A stretch of 64,000 bases of DNA from Sulfopaludibacter sp035606355 (GTDB lineage: Bacteria; Acidobacteriota; Terriglobia; Bryobacterales; Bryobacteraceae), in contig DATNFO010000045.1 in assembly GCA_035606355.1 (NCBI GenBank), positions 1 to 64,000 of the forward strand, given 5' to 3'. The first letter of the stretch is position 1, and each line of letters begins with the position of its first letter. Position numbers and translations under genes: made by a program. A model generated the notes under the pieces. The model worked only from the letters and a program-made list of their open reading frames with translations. It was not told the origin of the DNA and made no database searches. Below, piece after piece: positions 1-8,604 of the stretch.

Positions 1-138
1 GAGGTAGATCATCCACGTGTTACTCACCCGTACGCCACTGTACTCACCAGATTGCTCCGGCTTTCTCGTTCGACTTGCATGTGTTAGGCGCGCCGCCAGC
101 GTTGATTCTGAGCCGGGATCAAACTCTCGTTTGAAGTT
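1..138 (-). rRNA. rrs: 16S ribosomal RNA, 5' end (partial)
   Basis: Read on the minus strand, this edge carries the universal 5' portion of 16S rRNA: AGAGTTTGATC near 118-128, followed by CTCAG and the stretch ACACATGCAAGTCGAACG near 70-87, then the GTGAGTAACACGTG block near 15-28. Only about the first 138 nucleotides lie in the window and the rest of the gene runs off the left edge. The exact mature 5' end is uncertain by a few bases. The variable positions look acidobacterial to me, but that is recognition from memory, not an alignment. Confidence 0.97.
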
Positions 139-566
139 TACGACAACCAACCCCCTAAAGGGCCGGCCATCTATACTGTAGAAATCGCCCCGGTTTACTC
201 AGAGTTTCTGACGAAGTCGCGATAACTGACATCCCTCTTACAGGCTGCCCGCTACCGCTTTTTTCTTTACTGCATCCAACCAGATTGTCAAAGATCTGCA
301 CGTTGGGCGACAACATCCTAATGCCATCGCTTACCGCGGGCCTCGAAACTTGTTCCGGCGCGCAAGCCACCAAAGGCTCGCCCTACCGGGAAAATTTAGA
401 GAAATTAAAAAGAGCCAAACAGGAAGGCCGTATTCCGCTTCGACGGTGGCCCGCCGAAGTTTTGTTACCGTTCCTTACTAGAGGATTCTTATTACTTGTA
501 CCACAGCATCAGGCATTTGGCAACCGCCAGTTGCCCGGGCTGCGTTCCTCAATTGCGTTCTTGACC
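139..566 (-). other. rRNA operon leader, no protein gene
   Basis: This stretch lies between the predicted rRNA promoter (567-595) and the 16S gene and holds the transcribed leader with a boxA-like element. The short open frames inside it (for example 285-659 on the plus strand) have no recognisable domain and lie antisense to the leader, so I do not call them genes. Confidence 0.7.
284..296 (-). promoter_or_regulatory. boxA-like antitermination site of the rRNA leader
   Basis: The minus strand reads GATCTTTGACAAT here, matching the CTTTGAAA/CTTTGACAA core of boxA elements that recruit Nus antitermination factors in bacterial rRNA leaders. It is about 145 bases upstream of the 16S 5' end, a usual place for the element. 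Confidence 0.6.
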
Positions 567-595
567 AGAATATCAAGGGCTCCCGGGAATTGCAA
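567..595 (-). promoter_or_regulatory. Predicted sigma-70 promoter for the rRNA operon
   Basis: On the minus strand TTGCAA (590-595) and TATTCT (567-572) are separated by exactly 17 bases. The bases upstream of the -35 are AT-rich (around 596-630), resembling an UP element. It points toward the 16S gene about 430 bases away and fits a strong rRNA promoter. The call rests on spacing and position, not on experiment. Confidence 0.6.
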
Positions 596-705
596 TAGTT
601 TTATTATCACGCTTCCGTACTTTTTTATCCGAAATTCTCAAGCCCTCCCAAACCCTTGAAAATACGCCCTCTGCACGCCATCCCCGCAATGGCTACAATA
701 GTCCC

Positions 706-1623
706 ATGTGGCCGTCTGTGGCCTTCTTCGCGCTGGTTCTCCAAGCCACTCCTGACTCGCTGTTGAGCCGCGTCACCGAAGAAGCTTCCATCTTTCAACA
801 GAACATGCCCGAGGCCCTCTCCCAGGAGACCTTGCAGCAGCGCTCCCTCCTTCCTCCCTCCCGCTTCCGCCCGCGCACCGGTAACGCCGTCAATGACGCC
901 CCCAAACTCCGCCTGCGCGTTCGCGAAATCGTCTCCGAATACAGCGTAGGCCACCTCAAGGATTCCGACTCTACCGATCTTGTCGAGTTCCGCCAGGTCA
1001 TCTCCGTCGACGGAAAACCCGTGCAGTCCGCCGATGCGGCCCGACGCGCCCTATCCCTCGACATGCAATCCGCCGACGACCGCATCCGCAAGCGCATGCT
1101 GGAGGAATTCGCCAAAAACGGACTCGTCGATATCGCCACCGACTACGGCCTCATCCTCCTCGCCTTCACGCCGCGCGGCATCGAAAATATGACCCTGCAA
1201 CCGGCCGGTGAAACGCAGATCGGCGCCGACCGCGCGCTCGGCTTCGCCTGGAAGCAGAAGACAGCGGCCGGCGGCGAACTCGAATTTCACGGCCGCCAGG
1301 CGGCGCATCGCGCGCTGCAAGGCATGTTGTGGGTACGTGCAGCCGATGGTCTCCCGCTGCGCATCTCCGCCTTTGCCGACCATATCGATCCGGCGCACCA
1401 CGAGATCCGCGACGAAGCGACCGTCGATTACGCGCCTTCTGCTCACGGTTTCCTCACCCCGGCGAGCGTGGTCCACCGGCACATCGTCGATCGCCGGCTC
1501 ATCACCGAGAACCTCTACCGTTACGCTCCCTTCAAATTGTTCAGCGCCGATGCCGACATCAAGTTCACGGAGATCCCCGACATGCCGCCGGCTGCGCCGC
1601 CCGCGCCGGTGAAGAAGAAATGA
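706..1623 (+). CDS. Secreted hypothetical protein
   Basis: A 305-residue protein whose N-terminus (MWPSVAFFALVLQA) is a short hydrophobic leader fitting a signal peptide, so it is probably periplasmic or outer-membrane associated. The body has no motif I can name. It has alternating polar beta-like segments and ends in a Pro/Ala/Lys-rich tail (PPAAPPAPVKKK). The stop codon overlaps the ATG of the following esterase gene by four bases (ATGA), so the two are probably translationally coupled. I do not recognise the family, and the start lacks a clear Shine-Dalgarno sequence. Confidence 0.75.
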   Translation: MWPSVAFFALVLQATPDSLLSRVTEEASIFQQNMPEALSQETLQQRSLLPPSRFRPRTGNAVNDAPKLRLRVREIVSEYSVGHLKDSDSTDLVEFRQVISVDGKPVQSADAARRALSLDMQSADDRIRKRMLEEFAKNGLVDIATDYGLILLAFTPRGIENMTLQPAGETQIGADRALGFAWKQKTAAGGELEFHGRQAAHRALQGMLWVRAADGLPLRISAFADHIDPAHHEIRDEATVDYAPSAHGFLTPASVVHRHIVDRRLITENLYRYAPFKLFSADADIKFTEIPDMPPAAPPAPVKKK

Positions 1624-2243
1624 GGCCCGTCGTTTACCTGCACGGGTTCGCTTCCGGCCCCACATCGAGCAAGGCGCGCTTCTTCAAACAGCGGCTTGAG
1701 GCCGCGGGCATCCCCGTCACAGTGCCCGACCTGGCGGCAGGCGACTTCCCGCACCTCACCATCACCGGGCAACTCCGTGTCCTGCAGCAGGCCGCCGGCG
1801 CCGGACCGGTCTCGTTGATGGGCTCGAGCATGGGCGGCTATCTCGCGGCATTGTACGCCGCGCGTCATCCGGAGGTGGAACGTCTGGTGCTGATGGCGCC
1901 CGGCTTCCGATTTGCGACGCGCTGGCCGGAGCTGCAGGGCGCCGAAGCCATGGAACAGTGGCGCCGCACCGGATCGATGGAGGTCTTCCACTACGCCGAG
2001 AATCGCCCGATGCAGCTTTCAACCGATATCATCACGGACTCCGAGCAATACGAAGGCGAGCCCGCTTTTCAGCAGCCGGCCCTCATTTTCCACGGAATCC
2101 ACGACGATGTGGTTCCCATCGAGTACTCGCGCCAATTCGCCGCCGGACGAAAGAATGTCCAACTCTTCGAGATGGACGCCGGGCACGATCTGCTGAACAT
2201 GCTGGAACCGATAGCGGCCAAAACTCTGGACTGGTTCCAGTAA
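1620..2243 (+). CDS. Alpha/beta-hydrolase, YqiA/UPF0227-like esterase
   Basis: A compact 207-residue serine hydrolase. The LHGF oxyanion segment is at residues 7-10, the nucleophile elbow GSSMGG has Ser70 as predicted nucleophile, an acid lies in the HDDVVP segment and the base His in the AGHDLL segment near the end. Small size and this arrangement match the YqiA-type cytoplasmic esterases, and there is no signal peptide. I chose the ATG at 1620 because it overlaps the preceding stop and immediately gives the conserved YLHG strand. An upstream in-frame extension to 1329 lies inside the previous gene. The substrate is unknown. A family A palindrome with a downstream T-rich run follows the stop. 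Confidence 0.85.
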   Translation: MRPVVYLHGFASGPTSSKARFFKQRLEAAGIPVTVPDLAAGDFPHLTITGQLRVLQQAAGAGPVSLMGSSMGGYLAALYAARHPEVERLVLMAPGFRFATRWPELQGAEAMEQWRRTGSMEVFHYAENRPMQLSTDIITDSEQYEGEPAFQQPALIFHGIHDDVVPIEYSRQFAAGRKNVQLFEMDAGHDLLNMLEPIAAKTLDWFQ

Positions 2244-2412
2244 CGACCGGCCTCCCGGCCGGTCGCAAATTTTCTTGTGTGAACCGAACTGCGCACGTGG
2301 CAACAGGAATCTTTCCTGTTGCGGCGAGCGAAGCGCGCCAGCGTTGCCAGAATCCTCTTCGAGCCGTCGCGCGCCGCGCGACCCGACAGGAAGGATTCCT
2401 GTGGGCACGAGG
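2244..2412. repeat. REP-like palindrome cluster, family A copy 1
   Basis: Three short palindromes lie here: GACCGGCC-TCCC-GGCCGGTC at 2245-2264, CAACAGGAA-3nt-TTCCTGTTG at 2301-2321, and a related GACAGGAA/TTCCTGT unit at 2382-2405. The same units recur at 27.3, 46.7, 59.4 and 62.2 kb. The first unit is followed on the plus strand by AAATTTTCTTG and may act as a terminator for the esterase gene. Confidence 0.75.
2245..2276 (+). terminator. Possible intrinsic terminator made by a family A palindrome
   Basis: An 8-bp perfect GC stem (2245-2252 with 2257-2264) starts one base after the esterase stop codon and is followed by a short T-rich run (ATTTTCTT). The structure is suitable for Rho-independent termination of the two-gene transcript. 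Confidence 0.4.
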
Positions 2413-2428
2413 CGTCGCCACCCCGCCC

Positions 2429-4681
2429 TTACTCTCCCACGTTCGTCTTCTGACCCGACGGCGCAGCCAGTGACAAAGCCATCGTCGCCCACCCCGTCCC
2501 GGCAGCCGAAATAAACTGATCCACGCCGTGCGGGAAGCCGTTCTCGAAGTAGGGCTGGAACCCGGCGGCGCGCGTTTTCACGTGCCACGATCCATCCTCG
2601 TGCTGCGTAGCGAGAAGGTACTTCACACCCTTCTGATACGCGGCGTCGGTAACCGGCAGTCCGGACGCCTGAAGCGCGACCATCGCCAATCCCGTTGTGA
2701 ACGCATTGCTCTCCATCGTCGCCAGATCGCCCCATCCTCCGTCGGCACGCTGCATGGCGAGCACTTCCGCGCGCACCTTGGCAGCGGCGTCCTTTCTTCC
2801 TGCCCAACTCAGGCCGAGCAGCTTGAAAGCGGCTTCATAATGCGTGTCCGGCTTGGACTCGGAGAGCCAGTCCGCGGCGCGCTGCACGGAGCGCTGGAAC
2901 GCGGCCTTATCCACATTCGGCGAATACAACTGCAGGGCACGAAGTGCGATTGCGGCTTGGGTAACCGCAGTCCCGCAAAGCGGCGGACGCGATTCCGGCC
3001 CCACGGGCCAGCTTCCATCGAGAGCCTGGTGGCTCTGAATGAACATGGCGACCGCATCGGTGGAAAGATCAGCCTTCACCTTGTCCTCCCCGAAACCGGT
3101 CAGGACATACCCGATGATCACCGGACTTGCGTTCAATACCGGAACCAGCATGCCCTGATGCAGAACGTCGCGAGCACCCGTGAGCATCGCCTGATGCACC
3201 TGAATCTGCTGGGCTGCGATTTTCTCATTCACGCGGAAGCCATGCCTCCGGGCGGCGGCGACGGCCATCTCGGTGATGCTGTTGTTGTGGCAGGAGAAGC
3301 ATCCGGCCTTCATCGGGAAGTTCGCGTCGGTGGTCTGTAACAGCGTAAGGGCCGATTCCACAGCCTTCTGAATGGTGTTTCCGGAGCGCATCACGGCCGG
3401 TTCGACAGTCATTCCGCCGGAGGAAGGCGCACCGGCCTTGACCAGGACGTCCACCACCGGGGTGTTGCCGTGCATCCGCGCCATATCGAGCGCGGTCAAG
3501 CCGCTGTCCCCCGATTTAGCATGCCCGCTGCGAAACTTCACATCCGCGCCCTTCGCCACCAGCAGCTTAATGTTTTCCGGCGACAACTGATCGGTGGTGG
3601 CCGCATACAGCAGCGCGGTGCGTCCCGAGGGATCGAGCGCGTTGGGATCGGCGCCATGGTCCAGCAGCATTTTCGTAAAGCTCGGAACATTGAGTGCGGA
3701 CGCGAGCTGAAGCGCGACGGTGTACTGTTTGGCATCCGGGTTCGCGGCGACCACCAGATCCACGCACTTCATGCACTTGGTGACATACGCGTATGGCATG
3801 GCGTAGCCGGCGACATTCTTTACGTCGGCGCCCGCGGCCTGCAGTGCCTGCATGCCGGCAAGGTCGCCGGCCAGGGCGGCTTCCAGGAATGGCGTCGATT
3901 CGGCATCCACATTCGAGCCCGGGTTCGGATTGGCTTTGTGCGCCAGCAGCAATTTCACCGTCGCCGAGTTGCCCTGCCGGCCCGCGGCGATCATCAGCGG
4001 AGTGCGGAAATCAGCGGACTTCGCGTTTACATCCGCGCCGTTATCCACCAAAACCTTGGTCTTCGCCAAATCGAGAGCCGCCCACATCAGCGCCGTGGCT
4101 CCCGCGTCGTTCTTCGCATTCACGTTCGCGCCCTGCTTGATGAGGTGTTCGAGCGCCGGCGCATCGGCGTAGAGGACGGCGTACATAAACGGCGTCGAGC
4201 CTTCCGGGCCGCGCGCGTTGAGGATTTTCGGATCGGCAGAGACCGTCTTGTGGAACGCGGCCATGTCACCCGTGCGAAGGGTCTCGACAAGCGAGACGGC
4301 TTTCGGATCGATAGGCGGGAGCGGCTTCTCGTTAGCCAGCGCATCGGGCCACGGCGCGCCCTGCTCAATCCAAGCCTTAATGGTCGCGATCTGTTCCGGC
4401 TTCAGCGGCCCGGTCGGAGGCATCTGCATGCCGAACTCGTTGCCCGTCAGGCGATGGAGAAGCAGACTGTTTTCCGCGTTCCCCGGTTGGATGCGGCGGC
4501 TGCCCGGCTTCATCACCGAACTGCGCTGGTCTACCCGCAAGCCGTTGGTCTGCTTGTTGGGTCCATGGCATCCGATGCAGTTCTGCCGGAAGATCGGCGC
4601 TACATCGCGGCCGAAGTCTACTTTCGCGGGCTGCGCAAATGCAGGCAAACAAAGAGTGAGGATTGTACAGATTCGAAACAT
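2429..4681 (-). CDS. Secreted cytochrome c / ankyrin-repeat / toroid-fold fusion protein
   Basis: A 750-residue exported protein. Residues 1-16 are a signal peptide. A PSCyt1-type cytochrome c domain follows, with the CIGCH haem-binding motif at 35-39 and a possible Met ligand in MQMPP at 85-89. Several ankyrin repeats occupy roughly 125-415 (GANVNAKN, GADVNAKS and GADPNALD repeats). A second CxxCH motif, CFSCH, is at 461-465. The C-terminal 550-740 has repeats with DGSW/DGGWG motifs like the alpha-toroid of squalene-hopene cyclases and prenyltransferases. The catalytic DxDD of cyclases is not seen, so that region probably binds rather than cyclises. The redox partner is unknown. It lies 120 bases downstream of the M13 peptidase on the same strand. 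Confidence 0.85.
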   Translation of the reverse strand: MFRICTILTLCLPAFAQPAKVDFGRDVAPIFRQNCIGCHGPNKQTNGLRVDQRSSVMKPGSRRIQPGNAENSLLLHRLTGNEFGMQMPPTGPLKPEQIATIKAWIEQGAPWPDALANEKPLPPIDPKAVSLVETLRTGDMAAFHKTVSADPKILNARGPEGSTPFMYAVLYADAPALEHLIKQGANVNAKNDAGATALMWAALDLAKTKVLVDNGADVNAKSADFRTPLMIAAGRQGNSATVKLLLAHKANPNPGSNVDAESTPFLEAALAGDLAGMQALQAAGADVKNVAGYAMPYAYVTKCMKCVDLVVAANPDAKQYTVALQLASALNVPSFTKMLLDHGADPNALDPSGRTALLYAATTDQLSPENIKLLVAKGADVKFRSGHAKSGDSGLTALDMARMHGNTPVVDVLVKAGAPSSGGMTVEPAVMRSGNTIQKAVESALTLLQTTDANFPMKAGCFSCHNNSITEMAVAAARRHGFRVNEKIAAQQIQVHQAMLTGARDVLHQGMLVPVLNASPVIIGYVLTGFGEDKVKADLSTDAVAMFIQSHQALDGSWPVGPESRPPLCGTAVTQAAIALRALQLYSPNVDKAAFQRSVQRAADWLSESKPDTHYEAAFKLLGLSWAGRKDAAAKVRAEVLAMQRADGGWGDLATMESNAFTTGLAMVALQASGLPVTDAAYQKGVKYLLATQHEDGSWHVKTRAAGFQPYFENGFPHGVDQFISAAGTGWATMALSLAAPSGQKTNVGE

Positions 4682-4764
4682 TGGTTCCCTCCGATACGTG
4701 TGCGTTCGAGTATATACCGGAAAGGTGCCGGAGCGTCAGGAATTATCGCACTGGCGGGGAAATT

Positions 4765-4787
4765 GGGGTACCGGTATCCGGCACCCC
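4765..4787 (-). terminator. Hairpin after the M13 peptidase gene
   Basis: GGGGT-x-CCGG-TAT-CCGG-x-ACCCC forms a 9-bp interrupted stem 15 bases past the peptidase stop. On the minus strand it is followed only by AATTTCC, so it is a weak terminator or attenuator at best. Confidence 0.3.
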
Positions 4788-4801
4788 AAAAGGACTCGTG
4801 A

Positions 4802-6904
4802 TTACCAGACGCGACAGGCGTTTACCGGAGCCATCGGCTGGCCCGCTTTGCAGGAGAAGGCTTGGCGAAACTCCGGCATATTCCGGACCACCCCATTCAC
4901 GCGATCGCGCGCCGGGGAGTGCGGGTCCGTCTGGACTTGCATGCGCAGCGCTTCGGGGCGCGTATTGTCGCACCAGATCTGGCCGAAGGCGAGAAAGAAG
5001 CGCTGCTCCGGGGTAAAGTCGCCGATCACCGGTTTCTTTCCGGCCAGCTTGTTCTCCAGAGCCATTAAGGCAACGCGCGCGCCCCCGTTATCCGCCGTAT
5101 TTTCGCCCAGCGTGAGTTGCCCGTTGACATGCACCTCCGGCGCAACCGTGAAGTCCGAATACTCCTTCACCAGACACGCCGTGCGAGTTTCGAATTCCTT
5201 CGCATCCTGCGGCGTCCACCAATCGTGCAGATTGCCCTTGGCGTCGAACTGGCGGCCTTCATCGTCGAACCCGTGCGTCAATTCGTGACCGATCACCGAC
5301 CCGATTCCACCATAGTTGACTGCATCGTCGGCGTCCTGCTGGTAGAAGGGCGGCTGGAGGATGCCGGCCGGGAAATTGATGTTGTTCATCGTGGGGTCGT
5401 AATAGGCGTTGACGGTGGGCGGCGTCATGTCCCACTCGGAACGATCGACGGGCTTGCCGATCTTGTTCATCTGCCGCTGGAATTCGAATTGGTCCGCGCG
5501 GATGCCGTTGCCCATCGGGTCGTCGCGCTTGACGACCACGCTCGAGTAGTCGCGCCACTTATCGGGGTAGCCGATTTTATTGGCGACCGCCTTCAGCTTG
5601 ATCTCGGCCTGTTGTTTGGTCGCGGCGCTCATCCAGGAAAGATTGCGGATATCGTCGCCCAGAGTTTTCTCGATCTCGTTCACCATCTGCAGGGTGCGTT
5701 CCTTGCCCTGCTTGCCGAAGGTGCGCTCCACGAACTTCTGGCCGAGGGCCTCGCCGAGTTGCGCGTTGGTGTAATCGACGCAGCGCTTCCAGCGCGGACG
5801 CATCTCCTTCTGCCCGGTGAGAGTCTTGCCGTAGAAATCGAAATTCTCCTTGAGGAACGCCGACGGCAGCAGTCCCGCCTGGCTATGGAGCAGATGCCAG
5901 GTCAGGTAGGTCTTCCAGTGATCCATGGATTCGCTCTGAATGAGCGAGTTCATAGCCTTGAAAAAATCCGGCCATGCGACGTTGACGCTGTCGAAGGAAG
6001 GCGCGTGGGCGTCCACAATGTAGCGGTTCCAATCGAAGCTGGGGGCGAGCGAGGCGAGAGCGCCACGCGTCATCTTGTGATACTGCTTTTCGGGATCCCT
6101 CCGCGACACCAGATCGAGCGATCCCTTGGCGAGAGCCGTTTCCATCGCCATCACGGTATCCGCGTCGACCTTCGCCTGAGCTGGCTTTTCGCCGGCGAGC
6201 TCAAAGATGTGCTGCACGTGGACAACGTACTTTTGGCGGATTTCGATGCTCTTGGGGTCCTCTTTGAGGTAGTAATCGCGTTCAGGCAAGCCCAGACCGC
6301 CCTGGTCCGCCTGGGCGATGTTCATGTTGGCGTCTTTGAAGTCGGCTCCGGCGCCGAATTCAAACAGGCTCTCGACGCCCGCGCGATGCAAGTGTGCGAT
6401 CTCGGCGGCGAGCTCGCCCTTTTCCTTCAGGGCGCGTATGCGGGCCAGTTCAGGCTCCAGCGGTTTGATGCCTGCGGCTTCGATGCCCTTTTCGTCCATG
6501 CACGCGGCGTAATAATCGCCGATCTTCTGGGTGATGGCGTCGCGGTTGGGCGCTGGCTTGGCCGATTCTTCGAGGATGTCATGGAGCACGTCCCGATTGC
6601 GTTCCTCCAGTTCGCTGAAGCGTCCCCAGCGGGCCTGGTCCGGCGGAATGGGATTGCGTTTGATCCAGCCGCCGCAGGCATACTGGTAAAAATCGTCGCA
6701 CGGGCTGACCGACTTATCGATATTGCTGAGGTCAAAGCGGAGAGAGCTCTCGCGGGAAGGGGGCGCCGCCGGGTTCTGCTGCGGCACCGGACCCGGCTGT
6801 TTGGGAACAGGGGGCTGGGTAGAAGGCGGCTTTTGTTGAGCAAAGGCGGCCAGAGCGGCCAGAATCAGAGCGGCGACAGTCTTGCGCACGACGAATAACC
6901 TCAC
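4802..6904 (-). CDS. M13 family zinc metallopeptidase (neprilysin/PepO-like), secreted
   Basis: A 700-residue protein with an N-terminal signal peptide and a Pro/Gln-rich linker (residues about 24-48) before the conserved M13 ectodomain. The zinc motif GHELTHGFDDEG places HExxH at His540-His544, and the ENTADNGG segment about 60 residues later supplies the third ligand Glu and the conserved Asp. The substrate-binding NAYY and the C-terminal CRVW, typical of M13 enzymes, are present, and the length is normal. It would cleave peptides in the periplasm or at the cell surface. The cytochrome/ankyrin gene follows on the same strand, but a functional link is not evident. Confidence 0.93.
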   Translation of the reverse strand: MRLFVVRKTVAALILAALAAFAQQKPPSTQPPVPKQPGPVPQQNPAAPPSRESSLRFDLSNIDKSVSPCDDFYQYACGGWIKRNPIPPDQARWGRFSELEERNRDVLHDILEESAKPAPNRDAITQKIGDYYAACMDEKGIEAAGIKPLEPELARIRALKEKGELAAEIAHLHRAGVESLFEFGAGADFKDANMNIAQADQGGLGLPERDYYLKEDPKSIEIRQKYVVHVQHIFELAGEKPAQAKVDADTVMAMETALAKGSLDLVSRRDPEKQYHKMTRGALASLAPSFDWNRYIVDAHAPSFDSVNVAWPDFFKAMNSLIQSESMDHWKTYLTWHLLHSQAGLLPSAFLKENFDFYGKTLTGQKEMRPRWKRCVDYTNAQLGEALGQKFVERTFGKQGKERTLQMVNEIEKTLGDDIRNLSWMSAATKQQAEIKLKAVANKIGYPDKWRDYSSVVVKRDDPMGNGIRADQFEFQRQMNKIGKPVDRSEWDMTPPTVNAYYDPTMNNINFPAGILQPPFYQQDADDAVNYGGIGSVIGHELTHGFDDEGRQFDAKGNLHDWWTPQDAKEFETRTACLVKEYSDFTVAPEVHVNGQLTLGENTADNGGARVALMALENKLAGKKPVIGDFTPEQRFFLAFGQIWCDNTRPEALRMQVQTDPHSPARDRVNGVVRNMPEFRQAFSCKAGQPMAPVNACRVW

Positions 6905-6930
6905 CTCTAATTCTACGTTGCAGCGGCAAT

Positions 6931-6959
6931 TTGGGTGCGCAACGTTGGGGTGTTATACT
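6931..6959 (+). promoter_or_regulatory. Predicted promoter of the amino acid permease
   Basis: TTGGGT (6931-6936) and TATACT (6954-6959) are separated by 17 bases. The expected transcription start near 6966 is only about 10 bases before the ATG at 6977, which argues against the upstream GTG at 6935 as the start. Confidence 0.5.
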
Positions 6960-6976
6960 TGCCGACTGTAATCCCT

Positions 6977-8572
6977 ATGGCTAACCTTTTTGTTCGTAAG
7001 CCGCTGAACATGCTCGTGTCCGAGGCCCAGGAGACCGGCGAGAATAGTTTGAAGCGCACGTTGGGTGTGTTTCAGTTGACCGCTCTCGGCGTGGGCGCGA
7101 TCATCGGCGCTGGCATTTTCGTCATGGCCGGGCTGGGCGCGCACTACGCCGGTCCGGGCCTGATGCTCTCCTTCGTGCTGAGCGGTTTGGGATGCGCATT
7201 CGCCGGCCTCTGCTACGCCGAGTTCGCCGCCATGATTCCGCTGGCGGGCAGCGCGTATACATATGCTTATGCCACGCTCGGCGAAATCTTCGCGTGGATC
7301 ATCGGCTGGGATCTGACGCTCGAATATGCCATGGGGGCCAGCACGGTGTCTTCGGGCTGGTCCAATCACTTCATCGAACTGCTGGACATCTTCCATATCC
7401 AAATGCCGCTCTGGCTGGCTTATGACCACTGGACCGCGCTGCGCACGGCGGAGAACATGATCGCACGGCAGATTGCGGGGACGGATTCTTCACTGGTAGC
7501 GGGTTCGCAGGCGTTCCTCGACCGAGTAGGCAAGATTGTCGCGGCACAGTCGCCGGACCTGTTGCAGCGGGCGCATCAATTGGTGAACGCGCCGCACATC
7601 TTCGGCGTGGAGATCGGGTTCAACCTGCCCGCGTTCCTGATAGCGCTGGTCATCACCGCGATTTTGACTGTCGGCATCAAAGAGAGCGCGCGCTTCAACG
7701 CCACCATCGTGGTGATCAAGGTAGCGGTGGTGCTGTTCGTCATCGGGCTCGGCATTACGTACATCAACACCGCCAATTGGGGCCACGACTGGAGCAGTTT
7801 CGCTCCCATGGGCTTCAGCGGCGTCGGCGCGGGCGCGGCATACATATTCTTCGCATACATCGGGTTCGACGCGGTATCGACGACGGCGCAGGAGGCCAAG
7901 AATCCACAGCGCGATTTGCCGATCGGCATCATCGTCTCTCTGCTGGTTTGTACAGTCTTGTATATCTCGGTAGCGGCGGTGCTCACCGGCATGGTGCCGT
8001 GGCAGGACGTGAACATCGAAGCGCCCATCGCTCGCGCATTTTTGGATCGCGGCCTGACGACGGCATCCCATATCATCACGCTGGGCGCCCTCGCCGGCCT
8101 GACGAGCGTCATGCTGGTGATGCTTTTGGGCCAGACCCGCGTGCTGTACGCGATGGCGAACGACGGTCTGCTGCCGAAGCGTTTTTTCGCGGCCATTCAC
8201 CCGAAGTTCCGCACGCCGTGGAAGAACACGATTCTGGTGGGGCTGATCGCGGCAATCGTCGGCAGCGTGACCCCGATCGACGACATCGGCAAGATGGTGA
8301 ACATCGGAACGCTGCTGGCATTTGTGATCGTATGCCTGGCGGTGATCGTTCTGCGCAGGACGGATCCGGCGCAGCCGCGGCCGTTCCGCACGCCCTGGGT
8401 TCCGCTTGTGCCTTTGCTGGGCGTCGGTTTCAACGGCTACATGATGTACAAGCTGGGCTGGGTAAACTGGGCTCGGCTCTTCATTTGGCTCGGCATCGGC
8501 CTGATTGTCTACTTCTCATACAGTCGGCATAACAGCCGCGTTCAGGCAGCGCTCGCGGCGAAAAAGCGGTAA
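6977..8572 (+). CDS. APC-superfamily cationic amino acid transporter
   Basis: A 531-residue polytopic inner-membrane protein with about 12-14 hydrophobic segments. TM1 carries GVGAIIGAGIFV and the following segment the CYAEFAAMIPLAGSAY signature of APC permeases of the CAT (YfnA/CAT-1) type. The later EAKNPQRDLPIGII motif is also typical. It likely imports basic or other amino acids by cation symport. The ATG at 6977 is chosen over the in-frame GTG at 6935 because a good promoter lies between them. A long loop near residues 135-195, between two TM segments, is larger than in many relatives. Confidence 0.9.
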   Translation: MANLFVRKPLNMLVSEAQETGENSLKRTLGVFQLTALGVGAIIGAGIFVMAGLGAHYAGPGLMLSFVLSGLGCAFAGLCYAEFAAMIPLAGSAYTYAYATLGEIFAWIIGWDLTLEYAMGASTVSSGWSNHFIELLDIFHIQMPLWLAYDHWTALRTAENMIARQIAGTDSSLVAGSQAFLDRVGKIVAAQSPDLLQRAHQLVNAPHIFGVEIGFNLPAFLIALVITAILTVGIKESARFNATIVVIKVAVVLFVIGLGITYINTANWGHDWSSFAPMGFSGVGAGAAYIFFAYIGFDAVSTTAQEAKNPQRDLPIGIIVSLLVCTVLYISVAAVLTGMVPWQDVNIEAPIARAFLDRGLTTASHIITLGALAGLTSVMLVMLLGQTRVLYAMANDGLLPKRFFAAIHPKFRTPWKNTILVGLIAAIVGSVTPIDDIGKMVNIGTLLAFVIVCLAVIVLRRTDPAQPRPFRTPWVPLVPLLGVGFNGYMMYKLGWVNWARLFIWLGIGLIVYFSYSRHNSRVQAALAAKKR

Positions 8573-8604
8573 TTCAGGATTCCTGACGGCACGGGGAGGC
8601 CAGC

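Noticed and set aside
285..659. 124-codon frame in the rRNA leader
   Set aside because: Antisense to the predicted rRNA promoter and leader; no domain, odd composition.
3470..4801. 443-codon open frame on the plus strand
   Set aside because: Antisense to the cytochrome/ankyrin gene, no domain; such frames arise freely in GC-rich coding DNA.
5117..6898. 593-codon open frame on the plus strand
   Set aside because: Antisense to the M13 peptidase, whose catalytic motifs are intact; no coding features of its own.
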